Source of the DNA: an uncultured Porphyromonadaceae bacterium
GTDB lineage: Bacteria > Bacteroidota > Bacteroidia > Bacteroidales > Muribaculaceae
Assembly: GCA_947176605.1 (NCBI GenBank)
Contig: CAMWRH010000007.1
Location: 1-64,000 of the forward strand
Reading direction: 5' to 3'
Length of the DNA: 64,000 bases
Shown: one piece after another, positions 30,206 through 38,788 of the stretch
Numbering within the stretch: the stretch's first letter is position 1
Layout of the letters: each line of letters opens with the position of its first letter
Program-made: the position numbers and the translations under genes
Notes under the pieces: model-generated
Database searches by the model: none
What the model was told of the DNA's origin: nothing
What the model saw: the letters and a program-made list of their open reading frames with translations, nothing else

Positions 30206-31366
30206 ATGAGCAGAAAGTACCCTATCGGAATACAGAGCTTTGAGAAACTGAGGTCGGCCGGATACGTCTACGTCGACAAGACCCGATACGTATGGCAACT
30301 TGTGCAGGAAGGGGAGTATTATTTCATGAGTCGTCCGCGGCGTTTCGGAAAGAGTCTGCTCATATCTACCCTTGAGGCCTTCTTCCGGGGACGGCGGGAT
30401 CTGTTTGCCGGTCTGTATATTGATGGCGTTGATTATGACTGGACCGAGTACCCGGTACTGCATATTGACCTCAACTCGCAGAATTACAATTCAGATGACG
30501 GGAGTCTTGACCGTATGCTCGACAGCGCACTTGCCGAATGGGAACAAGACTTCGGCCTTACTCCGAAATATCCCGATGCGTCACTGCGCTTTGCCAGTGT
30601 GATCAAAACCATATATCAGGTTACGGGGCGGCGTGTCGTGGTGCTTATCGATGAATATGACAAGCCCCTTCTTGACAATATCTTCAATACACGGCGCACT
30701 GAGGATTTCAGAAATACACTCAAGGCTTTTTACGGTGTGCTGAAGAGCTGCGACCCTTACATACGGTTTGCCTTTCTGACAGGAGTGACCCGATTTGGGA
30801 AAGTCAGTGTATTCTCCGACCTCAACAACCTGCGCGACATCACCCTTCAGCCTACTTACAACGCGCTATGCGGGGTGTCGGAATCCGAGCTTGCAGGGGT
30901 GTTTGGCGAGGATATCCGTAATTTGGCCGACAGTATCGGGGATGATTACGGCGATACTTTGGTCAGACTGAAAAGATGCTATGATGGCTACCGCTTCACA
31001 CGCAAGGCTACAGAGGGTATATACAATCCGTACAGCCTGCTGAATGTGCTGCAGAACAGGATGTTTGACGATTATTGGTTTAATACCGGCACGCCGGCAA
31101 TGCTCGTAGAGCTGATAAAGCGTACTAATATGCCACTTTATGACTTCGACAACATAGAGCGTACGAGCGGTGACCTGACCGGACTCGAACCGGCTTTTCG
31201 TGATCCGGTGCCAATATTGTTCCAAAGCGGCTACCTTACAGTCAAAGGGTTTGACGAGCGCCGCGCCCGGTATCGACTTGGCTTCCCCAACGAAGAGGTG
31301 GAACGCGGATTGCTGGAATCCCTGCTTCCGGTATACCTCGGCAAAGATGTACCTAAAAATGAGTAG
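30206..31366 (+). CDS. AAA-ATPase-like protein (DUF1703 type), C-terminally truncated
   Basis: A 386-residue protein starting at 30206 (MSRKYPIGIQSFEKLRS). It has YVDKTRYVWQL, the Walker A stretch RPRRFGKSLLISTLEAFF, VVVLIDEYDKPLLDN (Walker B) and FLTGVTRFGKVSVFSDLNNL. Family members are usually over 500 residues and end in a PD-(D/E)xK nuclease domain, which is absent: the frame stops inside the second copy of the 16-bp repeat. These genes occur in many copies in Bacteroidales, with unknown function. A TATATTTG box at 30170-30177 precedes it. Confidence 0.85.
   Translation: MSRKYPIGIQSFEKLRSAGYVYVDKTRYVWQLVQEGEYYFMSRPRRFGKSLLISTLEAFFRGRRDLFAGLYIDGVDYDWTEYPVLHIDLNSQNYNSDDGSLDRMLDSALAEWEQDFGLTPKYPDASLRFASVIKTIYQVTGRRVVVLIDEYDKPLLDNIFNTRRTEDFRNTLKAFYGVLKSCDPYIRFAFLTGVTRFGKVSVFSDLNNLRDITLQPTYNALCGVSESELAGVFGEDIRNLADSIGDDYGDTLVRLKRCYDGYRFTRKATEGIYNPYSLLNVLQNRMFDDYWFNTGTPAMLVELIKRTNMPLYDFDNIERTSGDLTGLEPAFRDPVPILFQSGYLTVKGFDERRARYRLGFPNEEVERGLLESLLPVYLGKDVPKNE
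31350..31365. repeat. Direct repeat, copy 2 (supplies ATPase stop codon)
   Basis: Identical to 29984-29999. The TAG that ends the AAA-ATPase frame is formed by the end of the repeat and the next base, which suggests that recombination at this sequence cut the gene short. Confidence 0.85.
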
Positions 31367-31372
31367 GTTGTA

Positions 31373-31407
31373 AATAAAAAGACAGGGGTCATCCGCAGAT
31401 GACCCCT
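31373..31407 (-). terminator. Terminator of tRNA-Arg
   Basis: A perfect 10-bp stem (AGGGGTCATC / GATGACCCCT) with loop CGCA is followed on the minus strand by GTCTTTTTATTT. It lies just past the tRNA 3' end and would end tRNA transcription. Confidence 0.85.
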
Positions 31408-31410
31408 CGG

Positions 31411-31452
31411 TGAAGCGGCTGGGATTCGAACCCAGGACCGACAGCTTAGAAG
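31411..31452 (-). other. Prophage attachment site: 3' half of tRNA-Arg(TCT)
   Basis: The minus strand reads anticodon loop CTTCTAA, then the 3' side of the anticodon arm, a variable loop, a complete T-arm (CTGGGTTCGAATCCCAG) and acceptor strand CCGCTTC plus A. The 5' half is absent: upstream bases (AAAATGT) cannot pair with the anticodon arm. This is what remains at one end when a phage integrates in the 3' half of a tRNA gene and rebuilds it at the other end. It fixes the left prophage boundary; no integrase is seen here. Confidence 0.8.
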
Positions 31453-31531
31453 ACATTTTCGGTCTTAGGTGCTGTCGGCGCTCGGTATCAGGTCGTTAGA
31501 TTTCGTGATTGCTCTGTTTCTTATCTTTTGT

Positions 31532-31954
31532 TCAGTTCCCGCCCGCGATTTCGCCCGCGGTTCCGATACCTCCGGGTGAATCGCCGTTCGTACGTCGGTA
31601 CATCGCCAGCAGCTCTTCTTTAGCTTTTAAAAGCTCTTCTTTCAGCGAAAGCTCAAGCCTGAGGCGTCGGATCTCTTCCGTCTGGTCACACATCGTGATG
31701 TTGCCCCCGCTCATCATCCCGGGACTGTTCGCCCCGCTCGTATGAATCGTGATAGGCTGCTGGGTCCCGCTGAAGAAAAACATCATCGGTACCTCAAGTA
31801 CCTCGCTCAGCTTCTCAAGCGTGCTAACCCTTACGTCGCTCCCCGCCAATAGGCGGTCAAGCGCCGGACGGCTTAACCCCACTCGCTTCGTTATTTCGGT
31901 CTTTGTTAATTTTGAGTTGCGAATCAACTCATTTATGTATTTGATATTCAGCAT
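31532..31954 (-). CDS. Prophage HTH repressor
   Basis: A 140-residue protein starting at 31954 (MLNIKYINELIRNS). Residues 8-60 form an XRE-like helix-turn-helix (KTEITKRVGLSRPALDRLLAG), and the C-terminal half contains a helical, Glu/Lys-rich coiled-coil stretch. It is divergent from the early genes and sits at the prophage end, as a lysogeny repressor would. There is no self-cleavage (S24) domain, so induction would need another mechanism. Confidence 0.8.
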   Translation of the reverse strand: MLNIKYINELIRNSKLTKTEITKRVGLSRPALDRLLAGSDVRVSTLEKLSEVLEVPMMFFFSGTQQPITIHTSGANSPGMMSGGNITMCDQTEEIRRLRLELSLKEELLKAKEELLAMYRRTNGDSPGGIGTAGEIAGGN

Positions 31955-31975
31955 ATTATAATGCATTAACACTTA

Positions 31976-32032
31976 TTAACGTAATAAATGGAACGCAAAC
32001 GTTACATTTTCAGTTTTTTATGATTAACTTTG
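31976..32032 (+). promoter_or_regulatory. Early promoter with possible repressor operator
   Basis: TTA (32002-32004), 20 bases, TAACTTTG (32025-32032) fits the Bacteroidetes consensus with one change. An inverted pair TAACG (31977-31981) and CGTTA (32000-32004) overlaps the -33 element and lies between the divergent repressor and early genes, a plausible operator. Confidence 0.5.
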
Positions 32033-32061
32033 CACCACAAAAATAATGATTTTCCCGCGAC

Positions 32062-32277
32062 ATGCAAAACAAATTCGTCCCTATTATACTCGCTGAGGAT
32101 GTGCCTCTGGCCCGATTCATCGCTAACATGCAGCCCGGACAGGCCGCTATCTTTAGTGCTGCTTTCGTTCGTTCAGCTCAGGCCGCTGCATCGAGGACTA
32201 ACGCGGCCGAAGGTGCTAAAAGGGTTAAGGTCGTCGCTTCCGGTATCCCGGGTTTCTTTTGCGTGTTGCGTTACTGA
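32062..32277 (+). CDS. Small early prophage protein
   Basis: 71 residues, mostly helical, with MQPGQAAIFSAAFVRSAQ and a short basic stretch (GAKRVKVVASG). It is the first gene after the early promoter, so it may be a regulator. No family is recognised. A second frame over the same bases looks less protein-like. Confidence 0.55.
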   Translation: MQNKFVPIILAEDVPLARFIANMQPGQAAIFSAAFVRSAQAAASRTNAAEGAKRVKVVASGIPGFFCVLRY

Positions 32278-32297
32278 ATACATTTTGCTGCTTTTTT

Positions 32298-32519
32298 ATG
32301 TATTATACTGTTTCTGACATCAAGCCTTCGGCTCTGTATTCAAGGGCGGAGGCCGCCAGGATCCTCGGGATCTCGGTCTCTACTCTCTTCCGGCTGCGAA
32401 AACGCGGTATGGTGAAGCCTGTGTTCGTCTCTGCTTCCTCTCGTGCTATGTACAAAGGAAGCGATCTTATTTCTCTTTACAAGGCTGGCCCTTCCAAACT
32501 CCGCGTGTATGATTTCTGA
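32298..32519 (+). CDS. MerR/excisionase-like HTH protein
   Basis: 73 residues starting at 32298 (MYYTVSDIKPSAL). SRAEAARILGISVSTLFRLRKRGMVKPVF is a winged helix of the HTH_17 kind found in excisionases and small phage activators. It overlaps the primase gene by 11 bases. Confidence 0.75.
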   Translation: MYYTVSDIKPSALYSRAEAARILGISVSTLFRLRKRGMVKPVFVSASSRAMYKGSDLISLYKAGPSKLRVYDF

Positions 32520-35500
32520 TAAGACTGTCGACGCTGTCCGCGACGCGGATATCGTCTCGGTGCTCCGCCCCTATATGCCGGACATGCACCGAAAGGGTTC
32601 ACGTTTCTTCGCTTGCTGCCCCCTGCACGGCGAGCATACGCCATCGCTGGCCATATCCCCCGACAAGGGGCTATGGCATTGCTTCGGATGCCATGCAGGC
32701 GGTGATGCAATCTCTTTCATTCAGCATAAGGAACACCTCTCGTTCGAGGAAGCGGTCGTTTCTGTGGCACAGTCGCAGAATATTCCGGTGGAGTATCTCT
32801 CCCGCGAACAGTCTGACGAACAGAAGAAGGAGGCCGCACACCGTGAAGCCCTCTTTGAACTCGTGGCCGTCTGCCAGAACCATTTCGTAAAGGCTCTGGA
32901 AGCCGACTCTGTCCCCGCTAAGGCCGCCCGGGATTACGCATACTCCCGTTGGAGCAGGGACTTCGCGGCTGAGGCCGGTATCGGGTACGCCCCGCAGTCT
33001 CAGGCGTTCATGGATTTCGTCAACAGCTATGACCTGCCGAAGGACGATCTCATTGAGCTCGGCATACTCCGGCGTGACCGGCAGTCGGGAAATCTGTATT
33101 TCCTCTTTGCCGGACGCCTCACGATCCCTATCCGGAATCGTACGGGGCGCATCGTCGGATTTACCGCACGCAAGCTCGATGACTCACGCCCGGGAGGAAA
33201 GTACATCAATTCTTCGGATTCTCCGGTTTTCCACAAATCAGACCTACTTTTCGGTATCAACCGCGCCGTAAAGGCCGCCCGCAAGGCGGATTACGTCATT
33301 GTCGTCGAAGGGGCTCCCGACGTCATGCGGTTGCAGTCGATCGGTATAGATAACGCTGTCGCTCCTCTCGGTACCGCCCTGACGCAGTCACAGCTCGAGC
33401 AGCTGCGCAAGTATACGGACGCTGTATGTTTCATTCCGGATTCCGACCCGCAGAAGGATCCAGACACGCTTCCGCCCGGCATCGCGGCTGTCGCTCGCGG
33501 CGGTGCGCTCGCCGTTAAGGCAGGCTTCTTCGTTACCGTCTGCGAAATTCCGCAGTCCCCCGACGGCGAAAAGCAGGATGCCGATTCGTTTATCTCTTCG
33601 CGCGATGACTTCTTTGCCATCGAGGAACAGCCGTTCATCCCCTGGCTCGCGGAAAAGCGATTCGCCATGGCCCGCCGCCTCGCTTCGCGGCAGAAGGTCA
33701 TTGCGGAAATCGCCGACATTCTCGCCGCCTGTCCCCAGGACCGGCTCGACCAGACTTGCCGCGACCTCGCTAAGGTCGACGGATCCGTCTCGCTCTGGAA
33801 GAAGGCCGCAGCACAGGCAAAGGGTTTGCAGGCCCGAAAGGAGGGGCAGCCGACGCAGGAGGAGCTCGATGCCAAGACCCGCCCGCACGGGTTCGTCATC
33901 CGCAACAATTCTTATTATTCCATCGATGAGAACGACAATGAGATCCGCCTGTCGAATTTCATTCTCATTCCACATTTCCATCTCATCAAGCCGGAGGACT
34001 CGATACGTATCTTTACGATACGCAATGAGGAAGGGCAGGAGAGTACACTCGTGCTCAAACAGTCCGATTTCTTTGCAATTCAGTCGTTCTGCACGCGCGT
34101 TACTTCGCTCGGTTCTTACATCTGGCTGGCAAAGTCGGACAAACTGAGCAAGATCCTCTGGTACTGTTTCCAGAACACCCGGTCCGCTTTCCCTGTCAAC
34201 GCTCTCGGCTGGTCTGCCGAACACCGTCTCTACGCTTTCGGCAATGGAATATATCTTGACGGATCTTTTCACCCCGTAGACGATATGGGAATCGTTTCGC
34301 CTGACGGAAAGCGGAATTTCTTTATCCCGGCTACTTCGGACCTCTATAAGTCCGATCCGATGGCATATCAGTTCGAACGTTCTTTCATCTGCACCCCGGA
34401 GTCCCCTGGCGCTTTGTCGATGCACGGTTTCGTCTCGGGTATTACGGAGTCTTTCGGAGATGCCGGTGCGATCGCTTTCTCTTATCTGCTGGCGGCCTGT
34501 TTCCGGGATGTCTGTTACCCGCTTAATCAGGGGGCTTTCCCGATCCTGAACCTTTTCGGTGAAAAGGGTACCGGTAAGTCTACTCTCGCTTCGCTGCTGC
34601 AGACGGTGTTCATGCGTTTCTGCAAACCCCCTTCGCTCGATGCCCTGACTATCCCGGCGTTTAACGACTTGATGACTCAGTCGGTCAATTACCTCAATGT
34701 GGTCGATGAGTACAAAAATGACGTGCATCCCTCTAAGATCAATTTCCTTAAGACCGTTTTTGACGGTGCCGGACAGTCTAAGAAGAACATGGACGGGGAC
34801 AAACGCATCTTCCGCTCCGTCGTTACTTCTTCTCTCGCAATCTGCGGACAGGATAAACCCACACAGGACATGGCGCTTTTCTCGCGTCTGATCTTCATTC
34901 ATCTTACCAGGACCCAGTTCTCTGAGGAGCAGCTCTGCCGCCTGAATGATTTCGTGGCCCGCTGCGCTAAGGGCAACATACATCTGCTGCTCCGCATTCT
35001 TGATTGCCGCAAGGATTTTGAAGCACGGTTCCCTGATGCTTTCGAAAGGGCACGAAAGGATCTCTCGGAGCTGGCCGGACGCGGAGTCGTGGCTCGTGTT
35101 CTTAATTCATGGAGCATATGTATGGCCGCCCTGGCGGTAATGCAGGACCTTATCGATATTCCGATCAGTTATGAGGCGCTCCTGCCGGTGGCCGCCGGAT
35201 TCCTTATCCGGCAGAATGAGGACCTTGACCAGAATTCGGAAATGTCCGATTTCTGGAATGTGTTCCAGGGGCTGTATTCGCAGGGACGCATTGTCGATAC
35301 CGCTCATTTCCGTATCAAGGAGCTGCGCTCGTTCACCCCGATAGGAAAGGCCGCTGATGCGGTTTCTTTCGCTAAGCCGAGAAAGCTGCTTTTCCTCAAT
35401 CCGGCTGCAATTCAGCTCCTTTTCTCCAAAGGCCCGTCGGCAAGCCCGACTGCAAATAAGTCAAATTGGCCCACGCTTCTCTCTTATCTCAAGGCGCAGC

Positions 35501-35751
35501 CTTATTTCCTCGGACTCAAGCAGGACCGCTTTTATCTGCTCAAGCAGTCCGGTGAGTTCGATGTTACTTGGGAAGGCTCCGGACCTGCCGCGCGCAAACT
35601 CATGAAGTCCGTCCGCCCTAAGGCGCTTTGCTTCGATTATGAGGTGCTGCGCGACCGTTACGGGCTCGCCCTTGAATCCGAACTTGTGTTCGAGTCAGCA
35701 CTCTCCGGACCCGTCGCCGACGATGATGATTCCGTTTTTTTCCGTCAATAA
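32509..35751 (+). CDS. Phage DNA primase-helicase
   Basis: A 1080-residue protein starting at 32509 (MISDKTVDAVRD). Residues 36-65 are a CHC2 zinc finger (CCPLHGEHTPSLAI, WHCFGCHAGGD). A Toprim domain follows near residue 265 (YVIVVEGAPDVMRLQ, then CFIPDSDP). A C-terminal ATPase has Walker A LFGEKGTGKSTLASLL (about residue 685) and an acidic NVVDEYKND. It probably primes and unwinds phage DNA. It is the only replication gene visible. An antisense frame of 531 codons is a by-product of codon bias. Confidence 0.92.
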   Translation: MISDKTVDAVRDADIVSVLRPYMPDMHRKGSRFFACCPLHGEHTPSLAISPDKGLWHCFGCHAGGDAISFIQHKEHLSFEEAVVSVAQSQNIPVEYLSREQSDEQKKEAAHREALFELVAVCQNHFVKALEADSVPAKAARDYAYSRWSRDFAAEAGIGYAPQSQAFMDFVNSYDLPKDDLIELGILRRDRQSGNLYFLFAGRLTIPIRNRTGRIVGFTARKLDDSRPGGKYINSSDSPVFHKSDLLFGINRAVKAARKADYVIVVEGAPDVMRLQSIGIDNAVAPLGTALTQSQLEQLRKYTDAVCFIPDSDPQKDPDTLPPGIAAVARGGALAVKAGFFVTVCEIPQSPDGEKQDADSFISSRDDFFAIEEQPFIPWLAEKRFAMARRLASRQKVIAEIADILAACPQDRLDQTCRDLAKVDGSVSLWKKAAAQAKGLQARKEGQPTQEELDAKTRPHGFVIRNNSYYSIDENDNEIRLSNFILIPHFHLIKPEDSIRIFTIRNEEGQESTLVLKQSDFFAIQSFCTRVTSLGSYIWLAKSDKLSKILWYCFQNTRSAFPVNALGWSAEHRLYAFGNGIYLDGSFHPVDDMGIVSPDGKRNFFIPATSDLYKSDPMAYQFERSFICTPESPGALSMHGFVSGITESFGDAGAIAFSYLLAACFRDVCYPLNQGAFPILNLFGEKGTGKSTLASLLQTVFMRFCKPPSLDALTIPAFNDLMTQSVNYLNVVDEYKNDVHPSKINFLKTVFDGAGQSKKNMDGDKRIFRSVVTSSLAICGQDKPTQDMALFSRLIFIHLTRTQFSEEQLCRLNDFVARCAKGNIHLLLRILDCRKDFEARFPDAFERARKDLSELAGRGVVARVLNSWSICMAALAVMQDLIDIPISYEALLPVAAGFLIRQNEDLDQNSEMSDFWNVFQGLYSQGRIVDTAHFRIKELRSFTPIGKAADAVSFAKPRKLLFLNPAAIQLLFSKGPSASPTANKSNWPTLLSYLKAQPYFLGLKQDRFYLLKQSGEFDVTWEGSGPAARKLMKSVRPKALCFDYEVLRDRYGLALESELVFESALSGPVADDDDSVFFRQ

Positions 35752-35770
35752 CCTTTAACCCCACGATACA

Positions 35771-36049
35771 ATGAAAATAAACACTAATCAAGTCATGGAG
35801 CTGTCCCGTGCGCTCCATAAGGCTATCGAGGACTACACTGCCGCTTCCCATGGCGGGCTGCAGGTCGCTGCCTTGATCGCCGCATTGGAAATAGTCTCCG
35901 CCCAAACAATCCGGACTTTGGCGCTATCCGATGATGAGACCGCGATGCGCCTCGCCAAACAGTTTGGAAAACACCTTGCAGAGTTAGTCCAGGACGCTCA
36001 GCTTCCCAAAGCTCATGTAGTAATCATAGAACGACACGAAAATGACTGA
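35771..36049 (+). CDS. Small helical prophage protein A
   Basis: 92 residues, predicted all-helical, with a central hydrophobic stretch (GGLQVAALIAALEIVSAQ) too polar at the edges to be a clear membrane segment. It overlaps the next gene by eight bases and looks distantly related to it. Function unknown; the early operon suggests a role before packaging. Confidence 0.65.
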   Translation: MKINTNQVMELSRALHKAIEDYTAASHGGLQVAALIAALEIVSAQTIRTLALSDDETAMRLAKQFGKHLAELVQDAQLPKAHVVIIERHEND

Positions 36050-36359
36050 ACAACAGACCGAACTCGAAGTCTCTTACCGCCTCTCGCAGACTATCGCCGA
36101 TGCTATTGATTCGTTTTGCCGTTCCGATCCGCAGGCGGGTGTCCTGACCCCCGGGCTCGTTATGGGGGCCATGGCCGTACAAATCGCCAATCTCGCACTC
36201 GTAATCCCCACCAAACAGGAGGCGATGGATAGAGTGCCCGCTGCGGTGGCCATGACAGTCAGGGATCTGCTCAACACGACTCCGGATGCCTTCTTCAATT
36301 CCAACGAGTACGGACTCCGGCCCGATCCCGAGCCGGCTCCCGATGCGCCCGATACATGA
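36042..36359 (+). CDS. Small helical prophage protein B
   Basis: 105 residues. Layout and central segment (PGLVMGAMAVQIANLALVIP) parallel the preceding gene, suggesting a duplicated pair. The C-terminus is Pro- and Asp-rich. It is the last gene before a strong terminator. Function unknown. Confidence 0.65.
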   Translation: MTEQQTELEVSYRLSQTIADAIDSFCRSDPQAGVLTPGLVMGAMAVQIANLALVIPTKQEAMDRVPAAVAMTVRDLLNTTPDAFFNSNEYGLRPDPEPAPDAPDT

Positions 36360-36395
36360 TTTTGCTTTCATGACGTTTTTCTGATTCGCTCCATG

Positions 36396-36431
36396 AAGCG
36401 GAGGGTCCCGCCGTGTACCCTCCGCTTTTTT
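36396..36431 (+). terminator. Terminator of the early operon
   Basis: The stem AAGCGGAGGGT / ACCCTCCGCTT is followed by six T residues, a textbook intrinsic terminator 37 bases past the stop codon. Confidence 0.92.
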
Positions 36432-36444
36432 CAGCGTTGTACCG

Positions 36445-36475
36445 TTGCAGGTTTTTCGGATTTTTTATATATTTG
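36445..36475 (+). promoter_or_regulatory. Promoter of the second prophage unit
   Basis: TTG, 20 bases, TATATTTG: a full consensus directly after the early terminator and 47 bases before the next start codon. Confidence 0.7.
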
Positions 36476-36521
36476 CACCTGTTTTGATTTTATCTTTTTT
36501 GCTTCTTTCTTTTTCTGCTTC

Positions 36522-36995
36522 ATGACGATTCCAATTACCCTTGACCCCTACCTGGCCCAGTGGTGGCGGTTCGACTCCGGTGGGGCAGACCCCATAGAAA
36601 TCCGCAGGGGCTCGCCGGAGGCTGATTTTCTGCAGGTCTTCCTCCGTCGGCCCCCGGCGGATTTCCGGCCAGAGCCGCCCGGACCCGACTCCGTGTCCGT
36701 CCTGCTCCCTTCGTTCGCGGCTAAGGATACCAGATATTACTTCTGGCTCTCGCCGACCGCCTGCAGGCTGTTTGTCGATCTCATCCGCACACGCTTCGAC
36801 GTTGCCCTCTGGAAGGCCCTACACCGCTTCCAGGCCGTCTTCCGGCGTCAGGATGACCTGATCTACGCTTTCATGGAGGCTAACGGCATCGAGCCCGATG
36901 AACGAAATTTCAATGCCATCGCAAAGCGTTATCAGCGTAAGCGCGATGTCTACAGAAAGGCCGCCCTGCGGCAAGCGAAAAAATGCGCGAAATGA
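36522..36995 (+). CDS. Prophage protein of unknown function
   Basis: 157 residues starting at 36522 (MTIPITLDPYLAQWW), chosen because the upstream frame runs through the promoter. It has an acidic, Pro-rich N-terminal half and a helical, strongly basic end (RYQRKRDVYRKAALRQAKK) that could bind nucleic acid. Its own promoter sets it apart from the early operon, so it may be a regulator of late genes. No family is recognised with certainty. Confidence 0.65.
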   Translation: MTIPITLDPYLAQWWRFDSGGADPIEIRRGSPEADFLQVFLRRPPADFRPEPPGPDSVSVLLPSFAAKDTRYYFWLSPTACRLFVDLIRTRFDVALWKALHRFQAVFRRQDDLIYAFMEANGIEPDERNFNAIAKRYQRKRDVYRKAALRQAKKCAK

Positions 36996-37111
36996 CTACA
37001 AGTTCGGAATGCCTTTTTCCGTACATTTCCTTTCGCTTCCTTTCGGACATTTTCTGTCCGGTTTGTCCCGAACGGGGACACATGACATGATTTTACTCTG
37101 TTTCTGCCATT
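36996..37111. other. Short spacer with two hairpins
   Basis: CGGACA-TTTTC-TGTCCG and TGTCCC-GAAC-GGGGACA lie in tandem before the next gene. They may attenuate transcription. No start signal is obvious. Confidence 0.45.
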
Positions 37112-37549
37112 ATGTGTGACTTCTATTCTTTACCGGGCATCCGCGCTGTCGGTGTCCTCAATGCTTCCGATCTCCCTCCGTCGGCCCCCCTTATGGCGGT
37201 CGCCGGAATCACCGTGCCCGTCTCGGTCGAGCCGGTCTGGATTCCGGTTGGGGATTCCGCCAAGGCCGTTCGTACCGAAGTCCGCACCGCCCGTAGCCTC
37301 TCGCAGACCGCAAATCTGACTTTCCGTTCTTCCCTGGCGATACCAAGACTCGCCAATCCCGCTTTTGTCGTCATTGACCAGAACGGCGCACAGTGGCTCA
37401 TAATGTCATGCTATCCCCCCTTCCCCAAAATCTCGGAGTCCGCTTCTTCGGGTCTCCTCGGATCCGAGCCCGCTGATTTTTCTTATGAGGTGACGCATAC
37501 CGCCGTCCGCACTCTTTTCCCGTGCGCAGTCCTCTATCCCGATTCGTAA
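37112..37549 (+). CDS. Prophage protein, possibly structural
   Basis: 145 residues, strand-rich, with AFVVIDQNGAQWLIMSCYPPFP near the middle, a small beta-barrel-like pattern. It lies just before the head genes but is cut off from them by a terminator. Function unknown. Confidence 0.6.
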   Translation: MCDFYSLPGIRAVGVLNASDLPPSAPLMAVAGITVPVSVEPVWIPVGDSAKAVRTEVRTARSLSQTANLTFRSSLAIPRLANPAFVVIDQNGAQWLIMSCYPPFPKISESASSGLLGSEPADFSYEVTHTAVRTLFPCAVLYPDS

Positions 37550-37583
37550 TCAATTTGTTTTGGCTGCCTGTTTATTGGCTGGA

Positions 37584-37623
37584 CCCTTCCGGTGACCCCT
37601 CGCGGCGCCGGAAGGGCTTTTTT
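37584..37623 (+). terminator. Terminator before the late region
   Basis: The stem CCCTTCCGG / CCGGAAGGG with a 15-base loop is followed by CTTTTTTA. A new promoter starts eight bases later. Confidence 0.9.
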
Positions 37624-37630
37624 ATAGTCT

Positions 37631-37661
37631 TTTGAACCTTAGTCACACACCGTTATTTTCG
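37631..37661 (+). promoter_or_regulatory. Late promoter before head protease
   Basis: TTTG, 19 bases, TATTTTCG: one mismatch to consensus, placed between a terminator and the head protease start at 37685. Confidence 0.6.
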
Positions 37662-37684
37662 CACTGTAATTTATTGCCCGTATT

Positions 37685-38788
37685 ATGCCCGTCAAGTCTT
37701 ACCACATGCATCTGAAGGGATCCGTCGGCGGTCCCGATTTCGACTCCGATAAGGTCGATGATACTCTCGCCGCGCTCGACCGAAAGAGGGTTTCGGTACT
37801 TGTCAATTCGACCGGTGGCTCATTGGCCACGGGACTTTCCATCTCCGCCGCTTTCCGCAATCACGGTAATGTCTCGGTACATTTCGTAGGACTCAACGCT
37901 TCGGCCGCCACCGTCGCTTCGCTCGGGGCGAAACACGTCTCGATCGACCGCGGGGCAATGTACCTGATACATCAGTGTTCGGTGCAGTTCGCAAAGATAA
38001 ACCAGCTCAACGCCTCGCAGTTCGATTCTCTGATCGCAGAGCTTCGCCAGACCCGCGACGACCTTGACAAGATCGACCGCTGCCTGGCATCCATGTATGC
38101 CGCCCGATGCCGCAAGCCCGAAGCTGAACTGCTCGAGCTCATGAAGGTCGGAGGATGGCTCTCCCCGCAGGAGGCGCTTGACTGGGGGTTTGTCGATGAG
38201 ATCACGGACTATCCCGAGGATGTCCGCGCATGCATCGATGAGTCGCTGGCTGCGGATTTTTCCAAAGCCGGTATCCCCGTGCCGGTCCTCACGGAGGACA
38301 GTACGGCGCAAATCATGGCATCCGCAGAGGAGACATCAACGCAGGAGGACGACCGCTCGCTCTTCGCCAGAGTGCTCGGTTCGGCTGCCGCTTTTTTCGC
38401 CGGAGCACGCTCCCGGGACAACCGCACATCGCCCCCCCTCACATCGCAGCAGGAAACATCAACAGATATGAACAGAAAAATCTTCAATGCAATTTCGGCT
38501 GCCGTCAAGGCGCCCGAAAACGAACCCGTCACCGCCGCCGATGACGGCTCGCTCTCTCTGTCCGCCACACAGGCCGAGGCCCTGGAGGACGCCGTGGCCG
38601 CCCTCGCAAAAGGGGCCGCAGAGCTGACGGCACGCGTCGCCGAACTTGAAAAGGCTCCAGCCGCCCCGGCTCCCGCTGTCGTCGACAACGCCAGGGGCAC
38701 CGCCGCCACGCAGCCGCCCCTTTCCGATGCCGAACGCTTCGTCAAGTCGTTCAATAACGCACGCGCACTGGCCGGCATCCTCCCCTAA
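37685..38788 (+). CDS. ClpP-type head maturation protease with scaffold-like tail
   Basis: 367 residues. The first 200 follow the ClpP/S14 fold: VLVNSTGGSLATGLSI, the serine of NASAATVASL (Ser73) and the histidine of IHQCSV (His96). Residues 230-367 are an Ala/Glu-rich coiled coil (ALEDAVAALAKGAAELTARV), as in scaffold domains. It would degrade scaffold during capsid assembly. An internal ATG at 38468 (MNRKIFNAISAAV) could give the scaffold alone. It is directly upstream of the capsid gene, the usual order. Confidence 0.88.
   Translation: MPVKSYHMHLKGSVGGPDFDSDKVDDTLAALDRKRVSVLVNSTGGSLATGLSISAAFRNHGNVSVHFVGLNASAATVASLGAKHVSIDRGAMYLIHQCSVQFAKINQLNASQFDSLIAELRQTRDDLDKIDRCLASMYAARCRKPEAELLELMKVGGWLSPQEALDWGFVDEITDYPEDVRACIDESLAADFSKAGIPVPVLTEDSTAQIMASAEETSTQEDDRSLFARVLGSAAAFFAGARSRDNRTSPPLTSQQETSTDMNRKIFNAISAAVKAPENEPVTAADDGSLSLSATQAEALEDAVAALAKGAAELTARVAELEKAPAAPAPAVVDNARGTAATQPPLSDAERFVKSFNNARALAGILP

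Noticed and set aside
31411-31520. Complete tRNA gene
   Set aside because: Only the 3' half can be folded; the bases before the anticodon loop do not pair with the anticodon arm.
33388-34983. 531-codon frame antisense to the primase-helicase
   Set aside because: The sense strand carries clear CHC2, Toprim and Walker motifs; the antisense product has none.
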